In this document: positions 11,691 through 21,195 of the stretch, in pieces
Position numbering within the stretch: the stretch's first letter is position 1
How the letters are laid out: every line of letters begins with the position of its first letter
Origin: Sanguinoderma infundibulare
Lineage: Eukaryota > Basidiomycota > Agaricomycetes > Polyporales > Polyporaceae
NCBI GenBank assembly: GCA_032821775.1
Contig: JAVLRN010000004.1
Span: forward strand, 558,001 to 622,000
DNA: 64,000 nucleotides
Reading direction: 5' to 3'
Notes under the pieces: model-generated
Database searches by the model: none
What the model was told of the DNA's origin: nothing
What the model saw: only the letters and a program-made list of their open reading frames with translations
Made by a program: the position numbers and the translations under genes

Positions 11691-12115
11691 CCCAGTCGCA
11701 TGTAGCATCCCATGTCGGGGCCTGTCTGGGACTCAATCTGCCCACTCTGGAGCCCATGCCCACTAACATTAAATGTTTTCTTGCCCAATTCATATCCATG
11801 CTCGTGCCTGTCACCTGTTCTGAGCAATATTTATTGTCGTACATGCCACCCGGTTATGCAAGTGCATTTACACATTTAATGATGTGCGTGAGTCAATAGG
11901 GATTTGATAGTGATACTGGTGCAAGCTCCCGTGGTGTAGTGGTCTGCGCGTCTTCTTGAGCGCTACGCTGCTCGTGAAGCCCTGGGTTTGATTCCCACCA
12001 CGGTCCTAGACCACAGTTGTAACAAGTTTTTTTTTTCAGATGAACGGTGCGCAATAGCACGACCGGGGTGTTCACCCAATTACTAGGGTCCATTTGCACA
12101 AGTAGTATTCTGTTC
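11690..12115 (+). repeat. Repeat block with SINE-like unit, left copy
   Basis: This block matches the reverse complement of about 33437-33900 along most of its length. Shared elements are the CTGCCCACTC(T/C)GGAGC segment, the ATGCTC(A/G)TGCCTGTCACC segment, the tRNA-like unit and the tail ending ACTAGGGTCCATTTGCACAA. The two copies are therefore inverted relative to each other on either side of the KDZ genes. Confidence 0.7.
11905..12115 (+). mobile_element. tRNA-derived SINE-like element, copy 1
   Basis: A pol III A-box-like TGGTGTAGTGG (11932-11942) and a B-box GGTTTGATTCC (11985-11995) are 42 bp apart, followed by a non-tRNA body with a T-tract. The putative acceptor stem does not pair properly, so it is not a functional tRNA. 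Two further copies exist, at 12255-12440 and on the minus strand at 33437-33690, and all three share the 5' flank ACTGGTGCAAG or a variant. Confidence 0.6.
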
Positions 12116-12254
12116 ATTCTGCCACTACCTTCCAGCCCCGCCACAGTGTACTGCCAGCCCGGAACAGCAATAATCCAAGATGCCACCCGACCGGAGCCCA
12201 CGGAATGATGTAAAGATTATGGCCATCGAGGCGAGTACTAGAGGCGTTTGGTAG

Positions 12255-12440
12255 CAGTACTGGTACAAGGTACTGTGGCGTAGTGGTCTACGCGTCTTCA
12301 TGAGCGCTACCAGCACTCGTCAAGCCCTGGGTTCGATTCCCGGCACGGTCGATGCACGAGCAACAGGTCTTTTTTCCCCACATAACTGTGCTGCGTCTGT
12401 TTGCACGACTATTAACTTCAACAATTCAAAACGTTTTTAA
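12255..12440 (+). mobile_element. tRNA-derived SINE-like element, copy 2
   Basis: A box TGGCGTAGTGG (12276-12286) and a perfect B box GGTTCGATTCC (12330-12340). The anticodon-arm-like stem is longer than in a tRNA. The tail differs partly from copy 1 but ends in a similar TGCACGACTATTAACTT segment. Confidence 0.6.
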
Positions 12441-12890
12441 GAGGGCCATTGCGCTCACCGGAGCGGTGACCGGCCGGACGCCATTCGTGGTGGCACACTG
12501 CGACCGGCTGTGCGCGTGTTGTACTCGCCAACATCACCCGCCCGGGATGCAACGTTGTATTACAGGTATGTGCGCACCTAGACTGTGTAACTTGTTTCTG
12601 TGTTGTCCTTCGGCTCCAACTAACGTTTTATTCTTCCGGACACATTTGTTGCAGTACGCCGGTTCGTGATCCCTCGCCGGGGTGGGGACCGGTCGGATGG
12701 CATTCGTGGCTGCGCTCTGCGTCCGGCCGTGTACCGACTGTACCCACAAACGTCACCCGCCCGGGATGCAATGTTGTATTACAGGTATGTGCGCACCTAG
12801 ACTGTGTGACTTGTTTCTGTGTTGTCCTTCGGCTCTGACTAACGTTTTATGCTTCCGGACACATTTGTTGCAGTCCAGTAGTTTGTGATA
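12441..12890 (+). repeat. Two tandem units, period 219 bp, left arm
   Basis: Two copies of a unit carrying CACCCGCCCGGGATGCAA, ATTACAGGTATGTGCGCACC and TTCCGGACACATTTGTTGCAG, offset 219 bp. The units are the reverse complement of those in the nine-unit array at 31.37-33.42 kb. Confidence 0.8.
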
Positions 12891-13563
12891 CACATTCCAT
12901 ATTCCTCTCGACACGCAGTTGACATGTAATACATTTATATTCGCGCGGTGGGCTCCAGAAATGACGGGTGAACGCGCAAACAGTCGCCCTTGTGCGCGCA
13001 CACGCGCTGGACCCTGCCGCTTCGCACGTGCCAGTCCCCGTGCCGTCGCGCAGCGCGCGCCTTGACCACATCGTCGAAGAAACCCGGAAGTCAAATTGAA
13101 CCACTACCGGAACGTGCAACAGCGCTACGAGCATGTCCGGGGAAGCCGACGCGAGAGTAACATGAGCATCGGTGACGCCCTGAAGACCGACGAATACGAG
13201 TACGGTGCCAGTTCCGACGAGGAATGACGTAAGGATCGTCATCGTGTACGAATAGCACAGCTCCGTGTAATCCGGGAAGGAATTCGAAAGTGATCTCCAG
13301 TGACGAAGGTTTTGATCGGCTAACACAGTCACGCGGTCGTGCGACCCACTCGAACGCGTCCAAAAGCGGTTCGGGCGAAGTTGAGGAGGGGCATGGGAGC
13401 CTTCGAGGAAGAATAGGGCCTAGGGCTTGAACACGAGGCCCAACCTGAGTGGATACCAAAGGAGCTGGTGTCGTAATGGACGCCGCGAGAGGAGAACGTT
13501 CCGAGAAGCTTAAAGGAAGAAGTCAGAACCACACGAGCGCCCAATTATTCCGTAACGCTCATC
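12891..13563. other. No gene recognised
   Basis: A 161-codon minus-strand ORF (13332-12847) contains a hydrophobic stretch (TSFLVGTGTVLVFVGLQGV), but it runs into the tandem repeat and has no family motif, so I do not call it. GC-rich, CpG-rich DNA. Confidence 0.3.
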
Positions 13564-14201
13564 ATGCCGCTGGTTCTTCAAGTTCTGCCTCCCTTCCAGG
13601 ACTCGTTCGCGGGCGCCCAGGAGCTCCGTCGGACTTCATTCGGCCTGAACAGTGCGCTCGAAAACCAAGTCCAACAACGGCTGGACGGGCTGGGGAACAG
13701 AATCGCGTCCGGCGACGCACGGCCAGTGTTGGAACATGAGGTAAAGACCATCGTCGAAGACTTGGTACGCCCGCAGCGCCTAGGTTGATTGACAGCTACT
13801 GAACCACACCGGAAGATGTACCTGGCTGCGAACGCGGGGTCCTGGGGTGCTTTCGAAGCACTCCCATCGGTGTCGAGGCGTTGTTCACGCGATTGCGCGA
13901 CATCGTGGAACTCGCTCCGCCGGCTTTCGAGGTGGCCCGGACCACGCGCCGCTACGTAGGGCAGGCGCAGGACCTCATCCTGATCGAAAGCACTCGTGAT
14001 CGCCTTGTGCGAGTTCGTCGGGACCGAGCGAACGCCATCGAATTACGGGACCTGGTCTCGCGGCTCGATCCTCCGAACCCCGGATTTGCAGCAGACGTGA
14101 ACGAACTGGTGGCCCAAACTGCAGCTGCCGAAATTGAAACGGCGCGTGCGTTCAGCGCGACGAACTTCCAAGTGACCGACCGCGAGGACTACTATCTTTA
14201 A
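13564..14201 (+). CDS. Small helical protein, unknown
   Basis: ATG at 13564. Exons 13564-13764 and 13878-14201 (intron 113 nt, GTACGC...TCGAG) sum to 175 codons. The 174-aa product is rich in Arg, Glu, Leu and Ala, and predicted by eye to be almost wholly alpha-helical (for example TRLRDIVELAPPAFEVARTT). No domain is recognised. It lies just inside the left arm of the transposon block, upstream of the duplicated gene on the same strand, and may be cargo. The intron call rests only on phase and consensus. Confidence 0.5.
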
Positions 14202-14362
14202 AAAGAAGGCCTCGGCGAAGTCGTTGAGGAAGATTGAGGACGCAGGTAAGAAGGATGATGATTGCCAAAAAGGGACGAGTTCGACGCTAGGTTTGGACCC
14301 TGTCGGAAGCGAAGGCGCAAGGTTGCAGTTAGACCCTGCGTGTTGTAGGTAGCCCGTGAACA

Positions 14363-15703
14363 AAATAGCTTGTCGGTTTGCCCACCGCTCATCCTCGCAC
14401 ACACACCATCCCTCGCACCACTGCCCACCATGCCCGCGCTCACCGACGCTGACGTAGACTCCGTCGCCACCGCCTTCCTGCGCAGGCTCGTCGACGACGT
14501 GCTTGGCACCATCCGCGCGAACGGCCGGCTCGGCCCCCACCACCACCAGGTCGTCGCCGTCGCCGCCAACTTCATGTCCGTCGTGCGGGGCCTTCCCGCC
14601 GACGCCGACGCGGACCCCCTCTTCCACGAATTCCTCGGCGGCCTTCGTGCGTTCGAAAATGACTGGTTGTACGACCCCCGCGCAATCTACGACCTCACCG
14701 CCATGTACTCGACGTACACCCGGACACAACGCTACGCCGCCGCTCGCAAGGAGTTCGACCGCGCGAGCGACGAGTTCCGGACCGCCCGGGAGCTCCACAG
14801 CCATTCCATTGCGCAGTCGCTCGCGCACACCAACCCTGGCTACGCCGTCGGCGTCGCCGGCCGCTTGCGCACCGCCAAGGACCGGCTGGAGGCCGCGTTG
14901 GACGCGTTGTCCATCGCGGAGTACGCCTGTAAGTAAACGTCCGTTCTCCCCGTCTGACTGACCACTAAAAAGGTTGCACAGTGGTCCGGTCCATGGTGAC
15001 CGGCAAGTACTGGTGCGCCGGCGAGGGGCCGAACGATAGCTTGTCAGTTTGCCCACCGCCCATCCTCGCACACACACCATCCCCCGCACCACCGCCCACC
15101 ATGCCCGCGCTCACCGACGCCAATGTAGACTCCGTCGCCACTGCCCTCCTGCGCAGGCTCATCGACGACATGCTTGGCACCATCCGCGCGAACAGCCGGC
15201 TCGGCCCCCACCACCACCAAGTCGTCTCCGTCGCCGCCAACTTCATGTCCGTCGTGCGGCGCCTTCCCGCCGACGCCGACGTGGACCCCCTCTTCCACGA
15301 ATTCCTCGGCGGCCTTCGTGCGTTCGAAAATGACCGGTTGTACGACCCCCGCGCAATCTACGACCTCACCGCCATGTACTCGACGTACACCCGGACACAA
15401 CGCTACACCGCCGCTCGCAAGGAGTTCGACCGCGCGAGCGACGAGTTCCGGACCGCCCGGGAGCTCCACAGCCATTCCATTGCGCAGTCGCTCGCGCACA
15501 CCAACCCTGGCTACGCCGTCGGCGTCACCGACCGCTTGCGCACCGCCAAGGACCGGCTGGAGGCCGCGTTGGACGCGTTGTCCATCGCGGAGTACGCCTG
15601 TAAGTAAACGTCCGTTCTCCCCGCCTGACTGACCACTCAAAAGGTTGCACAGTGGTCCGGTCCATGGTGACCGGCAAGTACTGGTGCGCCGGCGAGGGGC
15701 CGA
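14363..15703 (+). repeat. 671-bp direct tandem duplication
   Basis: Sequence from GCTTGTCGGTTTGCCCACCG (about 14363) recurs from about 15034, and the similarity continues to CGGCGAGGGGCCGAA (about 15032 and 15703). Differences are scattered substitutions, with no indel over the coding part. Confidence 0.85.
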
Positions 15704-15792
15704 ATGCGCCTACGGTCAAGGAGGAGGACGAAGAGGAGGGCGAGTGGGGTGATGAGGACGCAGAGGGCAAGGACGATGTCGAGATGGAGTAG
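14430..15792 (+). CDS. Two-repeat protein made by tandem duplication, unknown
   Basis: Exons 14430-14928, 14973-15599 and 15644-15792 total 425 codons in phase. The first unit (MPALTDADVDSVATAFLRR... ending near VTGKYWCAGEGPN) is repeated from 15101 with about 97% identity by eye. The intron at the unit's end (GTAAGTAAACG...AAG) is present in both. Because 671 bp minus the 44-nt intron is 627 bp, copy 1 reads in frame through the former 5' UTR of copy 2 as a Pro-rich linker. Only copy 2 has the acidic tail (VKEEDEEEGEWGDEDAEG). Each unit is mostly helical, with conserved TYTRTQRY and AKDRLEAALDAL. Function unknown. Alternatively copy 2 may start independently at 15101. Confidence 0.6.
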
Positions 15793-16104
15793 GGAGCGTC
15801 ACGGGAAGACTCGCGCAAAGGACGCGCGAGGTAAAAGGTCGTGGACCGAACGTTTTTCTTGTCGAATTGCGTAGCCAGTCGAACCCCGTCTTGCAGTGAG
15901 ATTCAACCCGCGTCAATTAAGTCGAAAGAAACACTGAGTGAAGTCTGCATCCCCCCCGCTGAAAGACGAACAGCGAGGGTTCCGTACGGAACAAAACTGA
16001 ATCCAAAACACGAGCTGATGCCGAAAATAAAAGAAACCGAATCCCAGTGCAATGCACAATACGTGTGCGCGCATTCGGCAAGGACGTACGCGCCCCCACG
16101 GTTG

Positions 16105-16260
16105 CAATCATATCATTAAATGGGTAAACACGCCTCGAGAGCATGGTGGTATGTACGACCATGAATATCGCTTGGCCGGGTAGCGGGCATGAGCATGGAT
16201 CGATGTTAGTTGACATTTCCTCCCGAGTGGGCACATCCTATCCCGGAGTGCCCGGCCGTG
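16105..16260 (+). repeat. Partial copy of the arm repeat block
   Basis: Matches about 33680-33835 in the same orientation: GACCATGAATATCGCT, GGGCATGAGCATG, GATGTTAGTTGACAT and CGAGTGGGCA segments are shared, so it is inverted to the copy at 11.7 kb. It lies immediately before the last KDZ-side gene and could mark a nested or older element end. Confidence 0.6.
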
Positions 16261-16417
16261 TGCCATACATGCACACATCCGCCGTCCGGCCATGCTGCAG
16301 TCCTGGCAACACCTTCGCAACAGTTTCTTCAAGCTCCGGAGTCTCTGCAAAATTACAAACACATCTGATGGACTTATTCTATGGTTATCCCATACGCCCA
16401 TTTCGACTCCGAAACCT

Positions 16418-17160
16418 CTACTTGTCCTCTCCGAGTTCGGCCATCTGGCTCGTAAGTGCGTTCATCCGCTGTTCCTTTCGGTCGATAGTCCTCATGATCC
16501 CGTCGCTCACACGTTCCATGCCCATTTTCCAGTCATTTAGATCTTGCTCGAACATCGGGATCGGAGCAGCCTGGAAGCAGGAGTTAGCGCCCCGTCTCTC
16601 TCAAACACAATTTCTTACCACAAACTTCTCGGGATCCCTCCACCAGCTCGGGCGTCCCCTCGGGGCCCCACGTTCATCCCAGAGCCACCACTGCGCGAAG
16701 CCCCATTCATGTCCAACGTCTCCGGCGACATTGTCCAGGTCTGCGGTCATCCGGAGGTAGGACTCTCGGTCTAACTGCGTGATATCAAATGACATCCAGC
16801 CGTCCGTCCACGTCACGCCGGAAAGGAGGGCTTGCAGTGGTGCGGGCAGCTGAACAGACTGAGAACCGCGATTCGATTTGTTCTCGTCGAACACCACGGC
16901 GGCCTCGACTCCTGTCGCATGTATCGTGCTCCACTGGCAACACGATACATCAGCAAACTCATGCCCTCCCGGCCAAAGTCAGACTCACAAGTTCCCGGGC
17001 AATTCCATGGTTCCATCGCCTCAGCGTTATCTCCTCCGGAGAGGAAGGAAAGGCTACCAGTGCCTTCCGGATGCGTCCCAACGTAAGCAGAATCTCCGCT
17101 TGACACCCCCACAGGGTGGTAGACGCTTGCAACGGTGGTTGTGTTGTGTTTATAGTCACG
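16418..17160 (-). CDS. KDZ-linked gene, unknown function (5' end unresolved)
   Basis: Three minus-strand exons are clear: one ending at 16989 (with LTLGRIRKALVAFPSSPEE), 16903-16619 and 16570-16418, all in phase with introns of 85 and 48 nt. Features are AAVVFDENKSNRGSQSVQLP, a Trp-rich stretch (WGFAQWWLWDERGAP) and a C-terminal predicted coiled coil (KEQRMNALTSQMAELGEDK). No ATG opens the first frame near 17160, so a further upstream exon is likely. It lies directly downstream of the KDZ transposase on the same strand, so it may be element cargo. No family recognised. Confidence 0.55.
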
Positions 17161-17281
17161 ACTGTACCCGGCCGGGAAGATGCTCCAGCAAATAACTAGC
17201 ACGACGGTTGATGGCGCAATGGAAGAGAATGACACCGGCATCCAAATATTACAGTGGCAATCAGATAAGAGCTATGGGCGC

Positions 17282-20200
17282 TTAGTATGGTTGATCTCTC
17301 CCTTGCGCCGCCGCAAATGCCGCCGTTGCGTGCTCACGGAGTCCCTTCCACAAGGAGACTTGCCGCAAAGCAAATGCTCGATGCCCCCTAGTCTCGCTTG
17401 CCTCCGCCCAAGTTTTCCAACGCTCCGAGGCCGTCTGGAAAGACCGGACGGTACTTTCCATCTCGAAAGGAACCAGCTTGATCTCCTCTTCCCAACGGCA
17501 CTTTCTGGAGTATGCCCGGAGCCAGAGCATGCGACGGACTATTCATAAAATAGAAGTGGTTAGTCCGCACGCACACGTACTCCACTGGAGGCATTTCACT
17601 CACACTTGTGAAGCCATCCCAGCCCATCAGTTTCATTGGAGTCCTCTACTTGCCATATCCAAGAGGCGTGGACATCCCGGAGGCCCTGCGTAAACTGCTC
17701 GAGGACCGTGGTGCTGGTGCGCAGGTCCTCGCGTTTGATCTCCTTGTATCTATCTGTCAGCCTTTCCCGGAGCTGCGCATCCTCACGATTCTCCGGGTCC
17801 GTGTCGAATAGACGTTGTAATTTGCGGGCGTGGGCGTAGACTCGTACGTGCTTCATCAGGCTCTCGTCGGTCACCCTGAGTTCGTCGAAACTTCGGAGCT
17901 TCTTGCGGTACGAGGTTGCCTTCCGCACTTTCTTCCGATAAATAAGGGACTTGTATCCGATTTCCGTCCGGATGCCCTGGAGGCAGTCATTGAGTTGACC
18001 TTCTCGGAGCTCCCGCTCCGTCTCCGCCAGCGACAGTAGCCCCCGCTGCTTGAGGTAGGGGTAGCCCAGCATGGACGGAAGGGCGATCAGCTGATGTTCC
18101 GGCTGAAGCAAGTCTTCGATATCCCCGGACCTTGCCCGTGCTTGGCGCACTTCTTCGTCGTCCCATTGCTTGCCGAAGTCAGTCACATCAGCCGTCACAG
18201 GGACACCATTTGCGCTGACGGAAATGTTCAGATGCTTGTCTGACGCTTTGTGAAAGGCCTTAATCCCCGTGGCGAGTTTCTGCCGGTGAGTCTCCAGGCT
18301 CAATCGTGCATTGGTACCGGAGGTAGCCATCATGGCGCGCGCAGTATACGCAATCCCAATCCTATCCCAACCGTTGCCGTCAGTTCTATGCTGCTCCTAG
18401 GATAGTGAGGCACTCACTTCCGTTCTTCCAGACGGATTCCCACAGAGATCCACGAGGCCGCACCCACCATTGACTCGTCTGCCCCCGTCTCCTCCTGGGT
18501 GAGCGCAAGTTCCTTGTCCTTCCGGCTGGGTACTGATTTACCGGTCAGTATTCTACGGCGAGTACAACGCAAGGGTGACTCACGGGGCTGCTTCGTCACA
18601 TCATATATGTCCATTGCACTGGGATCTTCTGTTCGAGCCTCATCGGCCGCAACTGCTTCCTGTCTCCACTCCTCGCATTGTGTGGGCCCACTCGCCTCGC
18701 ACAACCTGTTGAACGCATCCACGACTGGCTGCCATTCCTTGCAAGCCCGCCGCCACTTCCGTATGAGCGTACTCGCTGTCATTGTATGTAATCAGTGACC
18801 GGCACGACTTCTTGGTTGATTTGCGTACTTATTCACGTTAGTTTCATCCAGTTTGAATCATTCATCGTGTCATCGATAACCTCCCTCCGGTGTGCTGACG
18901 ACATCCCCCGAGTGGAGTCAGCGATTGCGTTGATTTTGTTCCAGAGGGTTTCGAGAATTTCCCCATCCTGTACTCCGGCTCCGGAGATGAAGTTGCAGGA
19001 GAATCGTGGAAAGCATCGTGGGACATGACCATGTACGTGAAACTGACCAATGCCCCGCAAGATGTTCAAGCCAAGAGGCATTCGCAGGCCGGGGCTTTTA
19101 CGGAACCGGTCGAGGAGATGAATGAAGTATTGGCACATGACATCGTAGATCACGAGTACGCATGTTAGGCCGTTGAGGTTGGCGAATATCCAGTGCAGAA
19201 TGTAGTCCATGTTTCTCTGTCTTTGTGAACGGGAGTGAGTTTGGCCACCTTCCACCATGGGTTCGGATGTAAACCTACCTTTCACCTAGTTGGAAGTCCA
19301 CACATGCGTGCGGAGCAAAGAAACTGTGCTGGGAGCATGCGGCAGCCCCGATACCAGTGGCTTCCAGCTTGGCCCGCCCGACCGACGCATTGAGGACCGC
19401 ACGATGGTCGTTGCATGTGATCTTCTACTGTCTATTGTGAGCTATGCCCTCTGGAGCCTTATGTTGTATACCGCACCTCGGCAAACTCGGCTGCTGTCTT
19501 CAGATGTTCCTTGTATGGGGCGTCTTCTACCATGAAGCCATGTCCATCCGCCAGCGGGACGTCGCATGTGACGGTGTTGCGCGCTGAAGTTGCCATCAAG
19601 AACCACCGACTGCATGTACTTGAACCTAGTGCGCTCGGAGGTGTATAGCAAATGCTTGTACGCTGAGAACCTAACTACTTACTGTTCCGGGTCACTCTCC
19701 CAACCCTCCGGTAGATTGATGTCCGGTTGCGCACATGCGGGGCATCGCACCGCGAGGTCTCCGGGGCCCACGGGGTCTGAGCGGTGACCGAATCCCGCAT
19801 CGTGGCGAAGGCGGAGATTCTGCCATTGTCTGGACGTTCGGAGCAGCTCCTTGTATCGATCCTGTGGCTCTGGTATGAATCTCGCGGTCTCCGGAAGCCT
19901 TAATCAATGTTGACCCACCGGTACCAAATGCGGAAACGCAGGGTTGGTCGTCCTTCGCAATTTGTTGTAATAGTTCCGCGCCGGAGTCTTGCACTCTTTG
20001 TTGGCCAGAAGAAAGTCGTCTAAGAGTTTCTGCGAGAACATTGTGCGAGGCCGGATGGTGGACGCGGGATAGTAGCCGAGGTCCAGAAGCTGCAGGTCCT
20101 CGCGTGGAGCATTCGGACACGCACAGAACGTTACTGATATTTCGTGAATGCCGTCCGCGTCGACAACGACCATCATACGGTCCCCGCTATACATTGCGGC

Positions 20201-21103
20201 CTGAGCCACGGTGGCTCCGAGTGGTGGCTCGCAATGTTCGAATGACGGTAGGTCGGAAGTGTCATGCGCAGAGGTCTCATCATCCGGATCAAAGTACAGG
20301 TCACCGTCTTCATCGTCTACATCGGAAAGGTTGTCCTCGATAAGGAATGGCAGTTGCTCTCCTTCCTCATCGAGCTCCGGAGCCTCCGGCATGCGTCTCA
20401 GGGGGGGGTCGTGGGCAGCAAGGGGATATGTCGCTAGGTATGGGCAGGGTTGACCGCCATGGCCTGCGTGAATCTGTATGCCGAGCTGACGGAGCCAGCC
20501 GGTTTGAAAGTAGGCACCCTGCCAGTATTCGACCCGGTGCAAAGGCTGGTCCAGATGGCGATGACGGCAGCAGACCGCGCAGAACGTCGGCTTGCCATGA
20601 CATGTCATACACCGCCATATCGCTGGATGGCTGCACGTTCCAATGCCGTCCAAAGGCAGGGCTTCCAGAGAGATCGTCCGGTGCATATATTCGTCCCTGA
20701 CTGCCAGGAATTCGCGCTGGAAGTCATTTTGAGACTACAATACCGTTTAAGAAATAGGCCTGAGTTCAGGCGGGCGTGGGGCACATAGTGTTCCACTTAC
20801 CTTGCCCTTCCGTCGTTGTGGTTCGAAGGTAATCTCTTCAAACCCGAGTTGCTGGCCATCGCCAACCTCAGGCAACCAAATCGCCTGTTGCGATGGATGC
20901 GCATGTGGTTCCGCCCTCTGTCCTTCGGTAGTCTGTCCTGGCTGGGCTGCTGGCTCGGACGAGGCTTCCCTGCGTTGCAAAACTCTGGGCAGTTCGAGGC
21001 GGGCCTTCTTGGTGATCACCCGCTCTCCGCGGCGGGAAGAGTGGCGTACATGAACGGTAAGTTCCTCGTATGGCTCCACTACCTCAAACCGACGTCTGGA
21101 CAT
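17282..21103 (-). pseudogene. KDZ transposase with CxC2 cysteine cluster, one frameshift
   Basis: Ten exons: 21103-20801, 20734-19919, 19861-19683, 19625-19477, 19424-19279, 19220-18837, 18771-18584, 18532-18418, 18361-17604 and 17538-17282. All junctions are in phase, yet the sum (3295 nt) is one base over a multiple of three. The cause is in exon 4, where LDGNFSAQHRHM and DVPLADGHGFMVEDAPYKEH lie in different frames (about 19560). The CxC2 cluster (CSHPAIWRCMTC, CAVCCRHRH, then GHGGQPC) is at about residues 130-200. KDZ core motifs follow: LDGN, YDVMCQY and DGEILETLW, the presumed acidic triad of the RNase-H-like fold, plus DRYKELLR and GERQRNMDY. The C-terminus is complete (RWEEEIKLVPFEMESTVR). 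By family it catalyses DNA transposition. A single lesion suggests recent inactivation or a sequence error. Confidence 0.88.
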
Positions 21104-21195
21104 CTCCAATGTTGATGTCAGTGGAGAGGTTGGTGGCGTTGAGGAGAGGCACACCGACGTTGGATGTAATCAAACAATCTGGGCGGCTGTAGATT

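Noticed and set aside
11925..12010. Functional tRNA gene
   Set aside because: A and B boxes are good, but the acceptor ends do not pair and the anticodon arm is too long; copies recur with a shared tail, so SINE-like.
12847..13332. Minus-strand 161-codon ORF with a hydrophobic segment
   Set aside because: It runs into the tandem repeat at its 3' end, has no introns or motifs, and sits in CpG-rich DNA where chance ORFs are common.
14043..15640. Minus-strand ORFs of 349 and 198 codons
   Set aside because: They mirror the duplicated plus-strand gene, whose introns, phases and codon use fit far better.
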